Below, one piece after another: positions 22,212 through 33,728 of a stretch of 36,538 nucleotides of DNA. The notes beneath the pieces were generated by a model. It had not been told where the DNA came from. It was given only the letters and a program-made list of their open reading frames with translations, and made no database searches. The stretch lies in the NCBI GenBank assembly GCA_036897095.1, contig JAYMSP010001078.1, positions 1-36,538 on the forward strand, read 5' to 3'. Source of the stretch: Plantago elongata. Its lineage: Eukaryota > Streptophyta > Magnoliopsida > Lamiales > Plantaginaceae. The position numbers and the translations under genes are program-made. Numbering within the stretch: position 1 is the first letter of the stretch; every line of letters begins with the position of its first letter.

Positions 22212-25200
22212 ATGGGAGGGTTGAGTTCGAAGCATAAATCGGCAAGGAACGCATATGCAGGGCATGTCAGAGGTAAAGATAAATTGTCTCATCAGAAGCA
22301 GCAGGTGAAGAGAGATGTGAGTGGTAAGGTTATGATGACTCAACCAGCTGTGGAGGAGACAGTTGGTGATCAGCACCATTTAGAGGTGAAAGAGACTCCG
22401 GGATTGTCAAATGTCAGTGATGATGAATTTTACGATGGGATTCCGCGGTATCGGAGGAGTTTATCACTCAAATCTAGATCACTGAGGGTAATGGATTGGC
22501 AGATGAACCATCTATAGTTTATATGCTATACTATGCAGCATAGACTCCAATTGTGTGTTTTGATGGGCTCCAATCTTGAGTTTTGATTTGTGCATTAATG
22601 CTATGTTGTTAACTTGTTATGTTTGCCTCTAAAAAAAAAAATTGTTATGTTTGCCAATAGGGTTGACTAGGTTAAGGTTACTTGTTCTTAAATGTCAACT
22701 ATGCGGTATAGACTCTACGTCTCCGATCATGTGTTCCAGTATGTGCATTAGTCCTGCTGTGGTAATTGTTTCTTAATCTAATGTGCTCTCTATATTCTCT
22801 ACGCCATATATCTTTGATATGTTGTGCTACTGCTCCTAATCGGTTCGGATTCATGAACTTGGAGAAATAACTTATGGAAATCCCATATCACGGCTAGCAT
22901 AGGTGCCTGCAGAATTGGTAAATCTATGTCTTATGCTGTAGGTGCGGATATGCTGAAAAGAATGAGTTACTTTTGCAGGTTGCAGAAGTAGGTTCACGTT
23001 TAGGCAGAGTTGGTAGTGTTGGACTTGAAAGGGCAGTTGAAGTTTTGGACACGCTGGGTAGTAGTGTGAGCGGATTGAACTTAGCAGGTGGATTTGTTAC
23101 CGGAGGAACAAATAAAAACAATGAACTAGCAATTTTATCGTTCGAGGTTGCCAATACGATTGTTAAAGGTTCAAACCTAATGCAATCACTAACAGCGCGA
23201 AGCATGAGACAACTGAAAGATGTGATACTTCCAACTGAAGGTATCCAACGATTAATATCTGATGATGTTGATAAACTATTAAGTATTGTTGCTGCTGATA
23301 AAAGGTTGGTGGATGAGATTCTTTTGGTGACTTTATTTGCTTAAGAAGACAATGTTAGTTATCTTTGTTTATGTGTACAGAGAGGAGCTGAAGGTTTTTG
23401 CGGGAGAAGTAATCCGTTTCGGTAATCGATGTAAAGATTCTCAATGGCACGACTTGGACCGCTTCTTTGAAAAGTAACTTATGCAATCTTCCTATTGAAT
23501 AAAGAAAAGAAAAATTATGTTCAGGGAAGTATTGAATTTCTTTAATTTCGCAGACGTAGCAGAGATCGTATCTCTCCGGAGAAATTGAAGGAAGTGGCAG
23601 AGTCAGTGATGCTCCGACTGATGAATTCAGTTCAACTTACTGCTGTTAGTGTTATTGCCTCGTATCGTGTCATCTTGACAGTTGACAGAAGACTTATAGA
23701 AGAGCTTTGTCTTGCAGGAGCTATATCAAGGTTTGCACACATTGGATGAACTCGAACAGGACCACCGTAAGCGTCTGGTGGACCTTAAATTCAATGCAGG
23801 CCAAAGGGGTGGTAACTCCTCAATTTATCTGAGTGTTCTTGTCTTTTAATATCCAACAATTTGCTTCCTTTTATTTGATTTTAATACTTCAAGCTATGGA
23901 AAATCCATATTCTGTTGGATGAGAATTTCACAAAAATTTCAAAGTTAGTTCTTCACAAAAATGTACCTCGTCAAAAGAATTCTTCTCTCTATTATAATGC
24001 AGGTGAAAAAACTGCAAATGTTGTATAGTGATGTAGTCTTATATATTTACCTAGCAATACTTAGGTTTTACTTCAGTTTAAATGTGTTCATTTTACATGT
24101 TTCGATGTAGGGGATAGGGACAACAGCGTAAACCTTTTGTCAGCAAGAATTAAAAGCCAGAAGAGGTTTGTCAAGACCTTGAAAAAGAAGTCATTGTGGT
24201 CCAGAAGTATGGAAGAGGTAGTTAATTATTTGCACATTTTCAAGAATTTAGGTTAGTATAATGGAATGAAGTTCTAGCTTGGTAGTGTAGCATTGATTAG
24301 CTTAGTGTAGTTAATCCTTGCTAATAGACATACACTCCAGCAGTATTAGTGTAAACCGTCTGAATTCTGAATGAGGATACATTATTGAGCCATGTTATTA
24401 GAGAGCAGGGACATCTAAATTCTTTTGGTTGATACTTTTGGTAAGCTAGCTAGCAGTATTGCAGTCCTGTTCAAGCTGCATCAGTTAGTAAACATGTTAT
24501 CGCCCAAGGTACATTATAGCCTGACTATTATTCAGGAGGTTGTTATCTAAAGGTCAAAATAGTTGTTATTATCCTTGTGTTATGGAAAAAGGTTCTGTCT
24601 TTACAAAAATTTGCATGTCAACCTGATTGTTATGTTGATAGGACATATCATGTAGACTTTGGACCGAATATGATTAGCAGAAGCTACTAGGATGTTTGGA
24701 TACCATATCAGAGGACAAAAATACTTCTGATTATGATCTTTCAATCTCTCTGTAGATGGAAACTGATATCGGCTTACTCCTAGACGTACATGACCCGTTG
24801 CATTTTCTAGTTCTCTATATCACAAGTTTCCATGGCTTAGCATATTAATCAGTAGCTTTTTTTTTCCCAAAATAACTTTGTAATATTTCTGAAGATTCTC
24901 CGTGCCATTGCATTACAGGTCATGGAGAAACTAGTGGATATTGTTTTATTCTTGAACCAGGAAATAAATAATATTTTCGGCAATCCAGGTATGATATCTT
25001 GCTTAAGAAAAGTTGTGTGACTTGTGTATATAGCGAACATGACTGTTTCTAGATGCACCTTCCATCTAGTAGTTACCCCATGAAAATCTTCATTCATATT
25101 TTGTTTGTGCTGAGAAATGTGTTGTGAATGCTGATCTACGTTTTATTTCATCACCAGCAGAAGGTAATGCACCAGAAGAAGAGTCCATAGGTTGTCAACC

Positions 25201-26497
25201 AAAGTTGGGTCCAGCAGGGCTGGCATTACATTACGCTAATATCATTCTCCAAATCGATGCAATTGTAAGTGTGCTGTCTGATAATCGAGTGTCAGGATGA
25301 ATAGACTACCTTGTGATTAGTTTGTTTAGGGATCACACTAAGGGCCAATGGTTTCATATCAATAGCAATTTGTTCTTATTTACAAAATATTTGAAAATTG
25401 GATATAATCATAAGTATATCAGCACTTGCCTAAGCTTGTCCCTGTGTGTATCAGGTAGCTCGTTCAAGTTCCATGCTAGCAACCACCAGAGACACATTGT
25501 ATCAGAGCCTGCCTCCAAGTATAAAAGATACTTACCGACCAAAGCTGCAGTCTTTCCATGTCGAGAAAGAGGTATGCCTCTTTTTCACTTTTATCAGCTG
25601 TTTATGAAGTAGAGCCATGCACGAGTTGTATTCTCAATAACGACACGTACTTAAGACACCAATGAAGCTAATCCAACTTCCATTTGTAGTACAGTATTAT
25701 GTGTGAATATATGCTCACTCTTTTTTCATTTCATGGACAGTTGACAATTAATCAAATCAAAGACGAGATGGAAAATACTCTGCACTGGCTTGTTCCTGTC
25801 GCTGCAAATACAGCCAAGTAAGTTTTATAGTTCGCATGAAAATTGAAACCTACTTGTCTTTGTAAACTGCATTTAGCCCGTGTTTTGGAGAAAAGGAAGA
25901 ATACTTCTAATGTATTCATGAATGATTCAAACAGCCTACTTTTTGTACATTATTGTGCCAATTATTCTGGCACAATGAGTCCTTCTGGAAATGAATTTCA
26001 CACTATTTCTGTAAACACAATGGTTCTTTTGGTTTTGCTGATTGCAAATTCGCAAGGAAGTAATTTAACTGTATATAATCTGAGCATCTTTCATTTGCTT
26101 GTCTACAGAGCTCATCATGGGTTTGGTTGGGTTGGTGAGTGGGCAACCACAGGGTGAGTATTCACGTCCTTGGAATAATTTTCATAAGCATTACTCTCGT
26201 ACAGAAGCAATTGTGAATGTATATGTGCGTGGATCCAGGTCTGAATCCAACAGAAGAACAGCTGCACCTAGCGAAGTTATGGAAATTGAGACACTCCATT
26301 ATGCAGACAGACAGAAGACAGAAGCATATATAGTTGACCTTCTGGTGTGGCTTAATTATTTGGTAACCCGATCCAAGTCCAGTTCTAAGAATCGTATCTT
26401 TGCAAGGCCTTTGGTGAGTTCGCCTACTTTGTCACCAGAAACAAATGGTGATAAAAAAATGCATACGGAAGATGTTGCTTGTACAGTTCCCATGTGA
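22212..26497 (+). CDS. PSI-like protein (DUF3475 + DUF668), 12 exons
   Basis: Exons: 22212-22487, 22979-23304, 23381-23473, 23554-23644, 23718-23811, 24111-24217, 24919-24988, 25161-25264, 25455-25571, 25741-25817, 26109-26153 and 26239-26497. They give 552 residues with all phases consistent. MGGLSS at the N-terminus fits N-myristoylation at Gly2. DUF3475 spans about 143-199 (LSFEVANTIVKG onward) and DUF668 about 369-460 (GPAGLALHYANIILQIDAI to AHHGFGWVGEWA). This is the architecture of Arabidopsis PSK SIMULATOR proteins, which promote growth downstream of phytosulfokine signalling. The exon 5 donor is uncertain by 3 nt (23808 or 23811) and exon 8 has a CAGCAG tandem acceptor (25158 or 25161). 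After the TGA at 26495 the same frame continues 40 codons to 26620 and contains a LDVIDRV tail; a 90-nt optional intron could join it. Confidence 0.92.
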
Positions 26498-26503
26498 AAA
26501 CAG
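26414..26503 (+). other. Candidate exitron (optional intron) in last PSI-like exon
   Basis: It starts with a consensus donor (CCTTTG/GTGAGT) and ends GAAAACAG. It is exactly 90 nt and begins and ends on codon boundaries. It contains the in-frame TGA at 26495-26497. Removing it joins ...ARPL to NELGRSNELSN and leads to a TGA at 26618, giving about 563 residues. The interval reads as plausible coding sequence when retained and has a poor polypyrimidine tract, so splicing may be partial or absent. Confidence 0.45.
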
Positions 26504-26620
26504 AATGAGTTGGGGAGAAGTAATGAGTTGAGCAATGCGGAGACGAATTCTCCTGGTAGTACATTTGTCGATTTGGCACTTGATGAGAATTCGTTGGATG
26601 TGATTGACAGGGTGAACTGA

Positions 26621-27059
26621 CGTGTGAATATGCAGTGACGTGTTATAGGTTGGTAGGCTTCATCTACCATTGTTTGTCTGTATATACTACATCGGTTAAG
26701 TCACTCATATACAAGCTATCCATATATTCTGTTTATAAAAATGAGGGATATGATGTGTAGTACAGGCTTGTATCAGAAACCATACATTAGACTCCGGAGT
26801 TGTCAATAGGGGTGTTCTTCATTTCCCTGTGTTTTTGTTTGCATACATGTCTCGAATATGCATACACAACACAAACGAACAATCAAAGTAAAGTTGACAA
26901 TTGACACCAACTGAAACTTCAAAGATGGTCTGATGTTTTCAGTACATCACACATCATTTTCCCAGCAACATTTATTTTGCTACACATCCTTACACAGTTG
27001 TACTAAGTGATGAAAGGTGACAAAGGAGAACTGTCTCGTTGAAGTTGTGATGACCAGGA
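26621..27059. other. Convergent 3' flanks of PSI-like and dehydrogenase genes
   Basis: A short spacer where the two transcription units meet tail to tail; it presumably holds both 3' UTRs. No other feature is evident. Confidence 0.6.
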
Positions 27060-30000
27060 TCACATAATTTCAACGACAGCACGTCCTACAATGTTTCCGT
27101 CATCAAGGTCTTTATATGCCTGCCCAACATCCTCAAATTTACACTTTCTTGAAACAGCTGCCTCTAAATTGAAAATGCCTCTCTCTGCCAACCTAACCAA
27201 TTTGGGCAGGTCTTGCCTTGCCCTGCCTCCATAAGACCCAAGTACTTTTATCTGCAACAGTGATTTACAAATGCTCAGGCAAGCAAGCACCAATTACTTT
27301 TAGATTATCAGGTATCATTGATAAAAGAAGGCAGATAACTCATAAATTGTCGATTTTCATATTGACATCAACCCAAAAATTCAAACTCCCATATAAGGTT
27401 ATCAGGGTTTCCATAAAGATACAAAATAAGTTGACTAGAATAAAGGATCACATACCTGTCTGCGAACCAAGTGGTTTATGTCCACCTCTCCTTTAGCACC
27501 AGCTAAAGTAAGACCAATCATCACAGCTTTCCCTCCATCGCGGACACTTTGTACACATTGAGAGAATGTCTGCGACCTCCCTAAAGCTTCTACTGCAATG
27601 TCTACGCCCCTTCCTTCTGTAATTTCCTGTTAAGATATTTAAACAAATAGCATGAAAAGAATAATTTTCGTTTTAAATATTCTGCCAAATGCAGATCTAA
27701 CCAGAAAACACCTTTTCAAGCAAAACATAAAATATATTGGGTTTATACATTTAGACATGCCCGTTTTTTATGAGCCAGGGGAATACCATCATAATAAAAG
27801 AACAGAGAGATCCCCATGTCATTCGATATTAGTGGATATGTCATGTGTCTGAACAAAAGCAAAAAATTGACGAACAAAAGTTTTCCATCAAGAAGAAAAA
27901 TGACAGTGTTCAATGTCTTGTATACGAGTTGCAAATTAGGCTTCAGACATGTAGTTGAAAGGGAGATATCAGTAATTACTGAAGTAATAGAAACTTTGCA
28001 GTGACAACGAAGCGCATCTTAGTTGGTAAGACGCTTCAACTCCAACCAATAGGTTGGAGGTTCGAGCCCCCCCCTTCGCCGTTTTAAAAAAAAACAGAAA
28101 CTTTTCAGTAAAAAGGAAAGAAGGATATGGCAGTCAACCAACCCAAAAGTTGAACACTAGGGTTTGGCTTGAGAAATGAAAGGTCATTAGAGAGCCAAAG
28201 AGGACCTTTGCCATAAAGTGAAAGGTTAACCCACTAACTCGGCAGTGGAAAAAGTGTAACAGCAACATACCATGTCAGATATCTTTATTCAGGTCTCAGA
28301 TCATCAATTTCGTTACAGATAGAAAATAGTAATACCCTGATCTTTGCAACGGCATCTTCCTTTCGGGCATTGATGGCATGAGTAGCCCCAAATAACTTAG
28401 CTTTCTGAACTTTCTCATCTTGAACATCAACTGCAATAATCTCTGAAGCCCCAAATGCCCTAGCTATCTGCAGACAACTATGTGATGACTTCACAATTAA
28501 AAGCTACCAACGATGTAAGGAGTAGTTACAGATAAAATATGATAAAACAGAAACTAAGGTAAATAGGTAATCACCATATTGAGTTCAAACAATATTTTAC
28601 GCAGGCAATACTAAAGAAATCTTACACGACTTGCACAAGATAGGACAGATAAACAGTCCAGCTTTAAAAGGAAAAAAGTAGACACTGTTAAATCAATTGT
28701 TCATTTCCATGGGCATCACAAGTGTATAATAACCTACCTCGAGCCAACACCCCCAATTCCAATCACAGCAATGGAATCACCAGGGCGCACCTCAGCAGCA
28801 TGAGCCATGGCCCCGTAGGCTGTAAATACGGCACATCCTAGAATAGCAGATTCTGTGTAAGGCAATGTCTTTGGAAGGCCTGTTAATCCATTTGCGGGTA
28901 CAACACAGTATTCAGCAAGTCCCCCCATGCTGTACATATATACTGGTTTGTCTGCAGAATCAGAATAATATTTAACACTCATTACAATAGCGCCCACTTA
29001 TATCCAACCGTGCATGAAATAGTTATGAAGATTATAGATAGTTTAATGGTACTGGAAACTCAATCAGACAGATGAATTTGTCTTTGTACAAGACCTTGAA
29101 ACAATCAAGGCATATACACATACAAACATTGGCGATAAACCAGTATCAAGTGAAGAACTTGAGTCGGTTAGACTTAGGATGCATGTAAAACGGTTGACCG
29201 AATTATTCAGCAGTGCTCACTAGTTTTGTTAAGACGTTCCCTCTCCTGATTATCAGCTATTATAATAAATTGTCATAAGGCAAAACCATGCTGCTAGAGT
29301 CAAAACAGGTAGATCTTACATGAATAATGGTAAGATGCATCTAAACAAACTGTAAATTAATTAATTAAATGTGAGGGAAGATGCAATTATGTTCCAGGAC
29401 ACTCCACAGTGCTTTAAAACATTATGTACGGATTTTAATCCAGTTTTTATATAAGGATGAGTACTTCGTTAGAAATTTACCACCATTTCGTAGAAAGAGC
29501 CTTGTTTCACCGTCATAAAGTGTCCCTTTTGCTCGGTTGTACGCAAAGAAAGATTCACATAAATCATCTTGACCCTGTATGCGCCAAAAAAGTTGTGCTG
29601 TCAAATTGCAGAAAACATCCACCAACTACAAGACCAATTTTGGCATCCACATCCAGATAAAACATTCAATAAGAAGTATCTTGACAAACTTGCCTTAGAG
29701 CAAAAGAGACAACTCCCACAGGGCATTATAAAAGCTCCAACAACTTGAGACCCGATGGGAAACCTATCAATTAAAACAAATTCCATCAATCTACCCATTG
29801 CAACAAAGTTATTCTCGTCGGAAACATACATTCATAAGTAACCAAACCTCTCGACAATTTTAGTGTCAGTAAGTGCACCATGCTCTACGACCTCACCAGT
29901 AATCTCATGACCCACGACACAAGGGCTAGCAAAAGGAAGCTCACCTTTCATTACATGCAGATCAGAGTGGCAAACCCCACAAGCTGCATTACATAAACAA

Positions 30001-30690
30001 ATGTACTGTTTCACTCTCCAAATAAACTTTCCAACAAATTGAATTTCTTTGTCAATTTATCCGTCTCAGAACAAATGTACTGTTTCATTCTCGGCATGGA
30101 GATTAGGGAGAAATGATCAAAACAATAAGTTACTACAGTATTCAATTTATCCTGTCAGTAAAAGTTACACAAAATCAACAAAATGAGGCCATTCAGCATT
30201 CACACAGGTTTTCCTGTACTACATTGACAAATATCCCCAGATTAAATTTCTTTGTCAATCAATCTTCTACTACAAATCCTCTAATTGTAAGTTCAATTAA
30301 CAAAGTTACACAAAGTCAACACTTAAAACAGTTCCACAAAGTCAACACTTGTACAGTTTCAGTCTAAAACAAAGCTGAATTTTTTACCCAAGAAAACTAC
30401 TAAGAATTCAAAAAAGAACAATTACCCTTTGTTTTGATAAGAACTTCGTTGGCTTTAGGACGAGGCATATGGAAATCCTCGAAAGTAAGCGGCTTATTCG
30501 GCTCCCAAAACACGGCACCACGCATGTAGGACGAGCCGCTGTTAACATGGTACCCTGAGGGTGAAATGGTATCGGAAGAGTCGGAGGTGGAAGAATACCA
30601 ACTCCGGCAAACGGAGGGAGAGTAGACGGCGGTGGTTCGGCTGGTGCCGATGGCTTTACGGAGTAAGACGGAGCTCCGGCGAAATGCCAT
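27060..30690 (-). CDS. Zinc-type alcohol dehydrogenase (MDR family), At5g63620-like
   Basis: Exons on the minus strand are 30690-30426, 29983-29848, 29763-29694, 29574-29481, 28951-28738, 28477-28336, 27626-27456 and 27251-27060, giving 427 residues. The first ~60 residues (MAFRRSSVLLRKAIGTSRTT...) are rich in Arg and Ser and lack acidic residues at the start, suggesting a mitochondrial or plastid transit peptide. The GroES-like catalytic domain has zinc ligands Cys93 (ACGVCHSD), His114 (GHE) and Cys228 (ILGCAVF). The structural zinc cysteines are 149, 152, 155 and 163. The Rossmann fold carries GIGGVG at 253-258, and Asp (VDVQD) at the second strand end favours NAD(H). It matches the plant group of Arabidopsis At5g63620, which I recall being named HER2 from hexenal-response work; the physiological substrate is uncertain. 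Intron 3 has a GC donor (AAG/GCAAGT). Confidence 0.95.
28003..28095 (+). mobile_element. Retroposed tRNA-like element (mini-SINE or tRNA pseudogene) with TSD
   Basis: It contains an A-box-like TTAGTTGGTAAG (28019-28030) and a perfect pol III B box GGTTCGAGCCC (28059-28069), plus short tRNA-like arms (CGAAG pairing with CTTCG near the ends). It ends in a poly-A tract. It is flanked by AGAAACTTTGCAGT (27989-28002) and AGAAACTTTTCAGT (28096-28109), a 14-bp target duplication with one mismatch. It sits in intron 6 of the dehydrogenase gene on the opposite strand. The anticodon region does not form a normal arm in the expected place, so it is not called as a functional tRNA. Confidence 0.65.
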
Positions 30691-31015
30691 GATTGATTGA
30701 ATATTGATACAGGACCAAATGGTTGAATTAATCGGATGAATGAATTGGAGAAATTAGGGTGGAGTTGGACAACTGAGATTGATTAATCAGAAATATGTTG
30801 CATTGCAATTTCAAGATCAAGAACTACAAGTGGACTTATATCTGATTTTGTAGAGTGATGAGGACTGATGAGTCTCACATGGCGGAGGTCAATAAGTCGA
30901 CGTTTATCTTCAAATTAACCACTAACACCCTGTTTGCGAGTAATTTAACTGGAGACGTAAACTCATTTTGTCATACTTCTTGTATTTTATTAAGGATGAT
31001 GATAACATAAAGAAT
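30691..31015. other. Upstream flank of the dehydrogenase gene
   Basis: Presumed 5' UTR and proximal promoter of the dehydrogenase, ending at the MITE. No clear TATA box at a convincing distance. Confidence 0.45.
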
Positions 31016-31017
31016 TA

Positions 31018-31607
31018 ATCCCTCCGTCACATTAATTATGAAACATTTTATTTTACACGTTTTTCAAAAAAAAATAATACTAACCCATCATTTACTTTAA
31101 ATAATAAATAAAAAGTGAAAGATAAAAAATATTAATCGAGAAAATAAGGTAGTCAAATTTATATAAACAACGTTGGCCACAATTGATAGTTTCTCTTCAT
31201 CAAATATTATATGATTGGATGTTTATTTATGTTAACTATAGAAAATGTGAAAATACGAACTTTGGGTCACACATGTTTTGAAAGGTGTAAGATCTAGCCA
31301 TAACCCGTTCAGGACACGACATATTGATAACATATACTCCATCTGGTCTTTTAAAGCTTTATATCTTTCATTTTTTGGCATTTTGTTAGAAACTTTACAA
31401 CCCATAAATGAAAAGTTATGTATCCCACCAACTAATTTTTTTATTATATCTCTTTTTTACTTCATCATTATTATGCAGTTTCTTTTTACTTTATTATCCA
31501 CTTACAACTTCACCGACATAATGCCCCGCACAAATTAGTAAAATATTAATTTATATTAATCCAAGAGAAAGTAAAATGTTGGGAAGTTCTTATTGGAACA
31601 GAGGGAG
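31018..31607. mobile_element. Large Stowaway-like MITE
   Basis: The left end ATCCCTCCGTCACATTAATT and the right end, whose reverse complement is CTCCCTCTGTTCCAATAAGA, share a decayed terminal inverted repeat of about 35 bp. Both then continue with AACATTTTA-type sequence. TA dinucleotides flank both ends (31016-31017 and 31608-31609). At 590 bp it is long for a Stowaway, so it may contain a nested insertion. No transposase. Confidence 0.6.
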
Positions 31608-31924
31608 TATATTTTATATAAATACTAAAGTATATAGCACAATTAATAGGGATGTTATCTACAACTTCGGGTGGTATACTCTCATCCCACTACTATTTCA
31701 CATGTTATGGTTTTTCCTACCCATGGTCTCAACAACCCGTGATGGTATGTCGTATGCGTCATCTTACCAAAGACACAAAAATTATTATTCTACAAATATA
31801 TGAAGGAAGTAAAGAAAATATAAAAAGAGAATCACTGCTCAAACCCCCAATCCCTTTCCATTTGTCATGGAAATCAAGAAAGTACAAAGAAGATTGAAGA
31901 GAGTTGGAGCATTAATTGATCCCC

Positions 31925-32098
31925 TCCACCCCCTGTCCATGGGTCCATTATGAAGATCAAGATAGTAGAGAGAATACCGAATAGAGTTTCTCTACTCCTG
32001 CCCATGGAACAAAGTTGATACTCTCTAGATGGAGAAACTATATTTGATCTTCTTTCTACTTTCCTGATCTTCATAACGGACCTATGTCCTTCATGGAT
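31925..32098. repeat. Foldback hairpin, about 170 bp
   Basis: The left arm (GGTCCATTATGAAGATCAAG onward, about 31942-31974) matches the reverse complement of the right arm (about 32050-32084) at roughly 28 of 32 positions. Weaker pairing extends inward (AGTTTCTC against GAGAAACT) and outward (TCCATG...). The flanks carry repeats of AGATTGAAGAGAGTT (about 31891 and 32117). Confidence 0.7.
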
Positions 32099-32562
32099 TA
32101 AGAAGGTAGAGGGAGATTGAAGAGAGTTTCATTCGCATATAGAGTATCTACATACATACTCTGATACTCTCCTCCCCTAATAAAAATGTAATTTTTACTA
32201 ATTTAATTGTAAAAAGAATATGAAATTTAATATATTATTGTATATATATACTTTTCATAATTAAGTTTGATGGTACACGAATATGTATGAAACAGATAGT
32301 TGTTAAAATTATTAGTATTGAAATTTTACCTTTTTAAGTCGTAAACTTGTGATTCTTCTTAAGGAGTACATGAATATAAAATTCATGCTAAAAAAGGATT
32401 ATAATACAAGTTTCATGTCATGAATATATAACTAACTGTGCTATGGTGTTAGTGGTACAAGTTTTCAATACATAGGACATAATTAAATACTTAAGTCTTC
32501 CAATAGGGTTATAATAGACATTTCATGTCTATATTACTTATATATTATTTACTGGCAGAAAT

Positions 32563-32708
32563 AATTCTCCACTTAAATATTGCATCATAATCTACATTTG
32601 ACATCCTTTTTAGATGTTTCATAAATGTTTGGGTTAATTCTCCATTTAAATATTGCATCATAATCTACATTTGACATTCTTTTTAGATGTTTCATAAATG
32701 TTTAGGTC
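32563..32708. repeat. 73-bp tandem duplication
   Basis: Two adjacent copies beginning AATTCTCCACTTAAATATTG (32563) and AATTCTCCATTTAAATATTG (32636) differ at only a few positions. Confidence 0.93.
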
Positions 32709-33676
32709 ACTATTGTTTTAAAATTTACATTGAAGGACTCTTTAAACTAAAATAAATAAATATTTACAATAAAGATAAAAAGTCAAACTTAATAAGATAA
32801 AGTCTAAATATTCATTTTATTTTCATTTTCTTTAATTACTACATGTTCTTCTATCTTTTATTTAATTACTTAATTTTGATTTTTCATTTTCTTCAATTTC
32901 TTCATTTTCTTTAATTAATTGATTGTCATGTAATCAGAGGAACGAAAGTAATGGTGAAATTAGTAACGAGGTTAACGGATAAACCCTGCCTTCTCATATA
33001 ATGAAAGAAATAATCATTTCTATGTTATAAATATGTCATTTAAAACAAAATTATTATTCCTTAATTAAATTATTCAATTTATAAAAATATTTATTAAATG
33101 GGTAAATTGGACATTGCACATAAAGTTAATATTTTACCTCGAAAATGAACCTCAACGTAAATTATGAAACTATAGACCCAAACATATACATAACATTTAA
33201 AACGATTGTTGTGTTTTTATACATGCGGGACTCCACGAGTCATTTTTGCTGGTGAAAGTAAAAATGAAGTTTGTGCAAATCCAATGACCAATCAATATGG
33301 GGATCGTTAAATGCATGATCGTTTTTACTAAACGCATAACACATTTTTATATATTACAAAAGGTCTAACAAATTATATAAATATAGAATTAGTCCCAATT
33401 TTCGTAAAATTTATCAAATTATCACATCTTCGAAAATATATGAACGTATATACACTATGATACAATAACGTAATGAAAATTAATATTATAAAATTATTAG
33501 TCATACTTTACAAATAATGATGAATTTGAGATGTTTATATTGTTATAATTCATATTCATAATCGTTAATATTTGTTTAATTACTTAGTATAATTAAATTA
33601 ATTAACTTTATAACAAATTTAAAAAAAATATAAAAAAAATCAGAAACTGACCAGAATTGTCGAACGGAGCAACTTT

Positions 33677-33728
33677 CCGATCGGAGCTTTACAGTAGCTC
33701 CAAATCAGAGCTGTGCAGCTCCGATCGG
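33677..33728. repeat. Inverted repeat with self-palindromic arms
   Basis: CCGATCGGAGCT (33677-33688) and its exact reverse complement AGCTCCGATCGG (33717-33728) are 28 bp apart. Each arm contains the palindrome CCGATCGG. Further GGAGCT/AGCTCC copies lie nearby. The G+C content contrasts with the flanks. Confidence 0.85.

Noticed and set aside
26099..26497. Separate gene starting within the last PSI-like exons
   Set aside because: The internal frame reads through the intron between 26154 and 26238. Splicing instead gives AHHGFGWVGEWATTG, the conserved end of DUF668.
28003..28080. Functional tRNA gene in the dehydrogenase intron
   Set aside because: The B box is perfect, but the anticodon arm is not in the right place, the T stem has a mismatch, and a poly-A tail with target duplications points to retroposition.
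31278..31538. 86-codon open frame inside the Stowaway-like element
   Set aside because: It sits within a MITE, has low complexity and shows no transposase signature (no DDE/D pattern).
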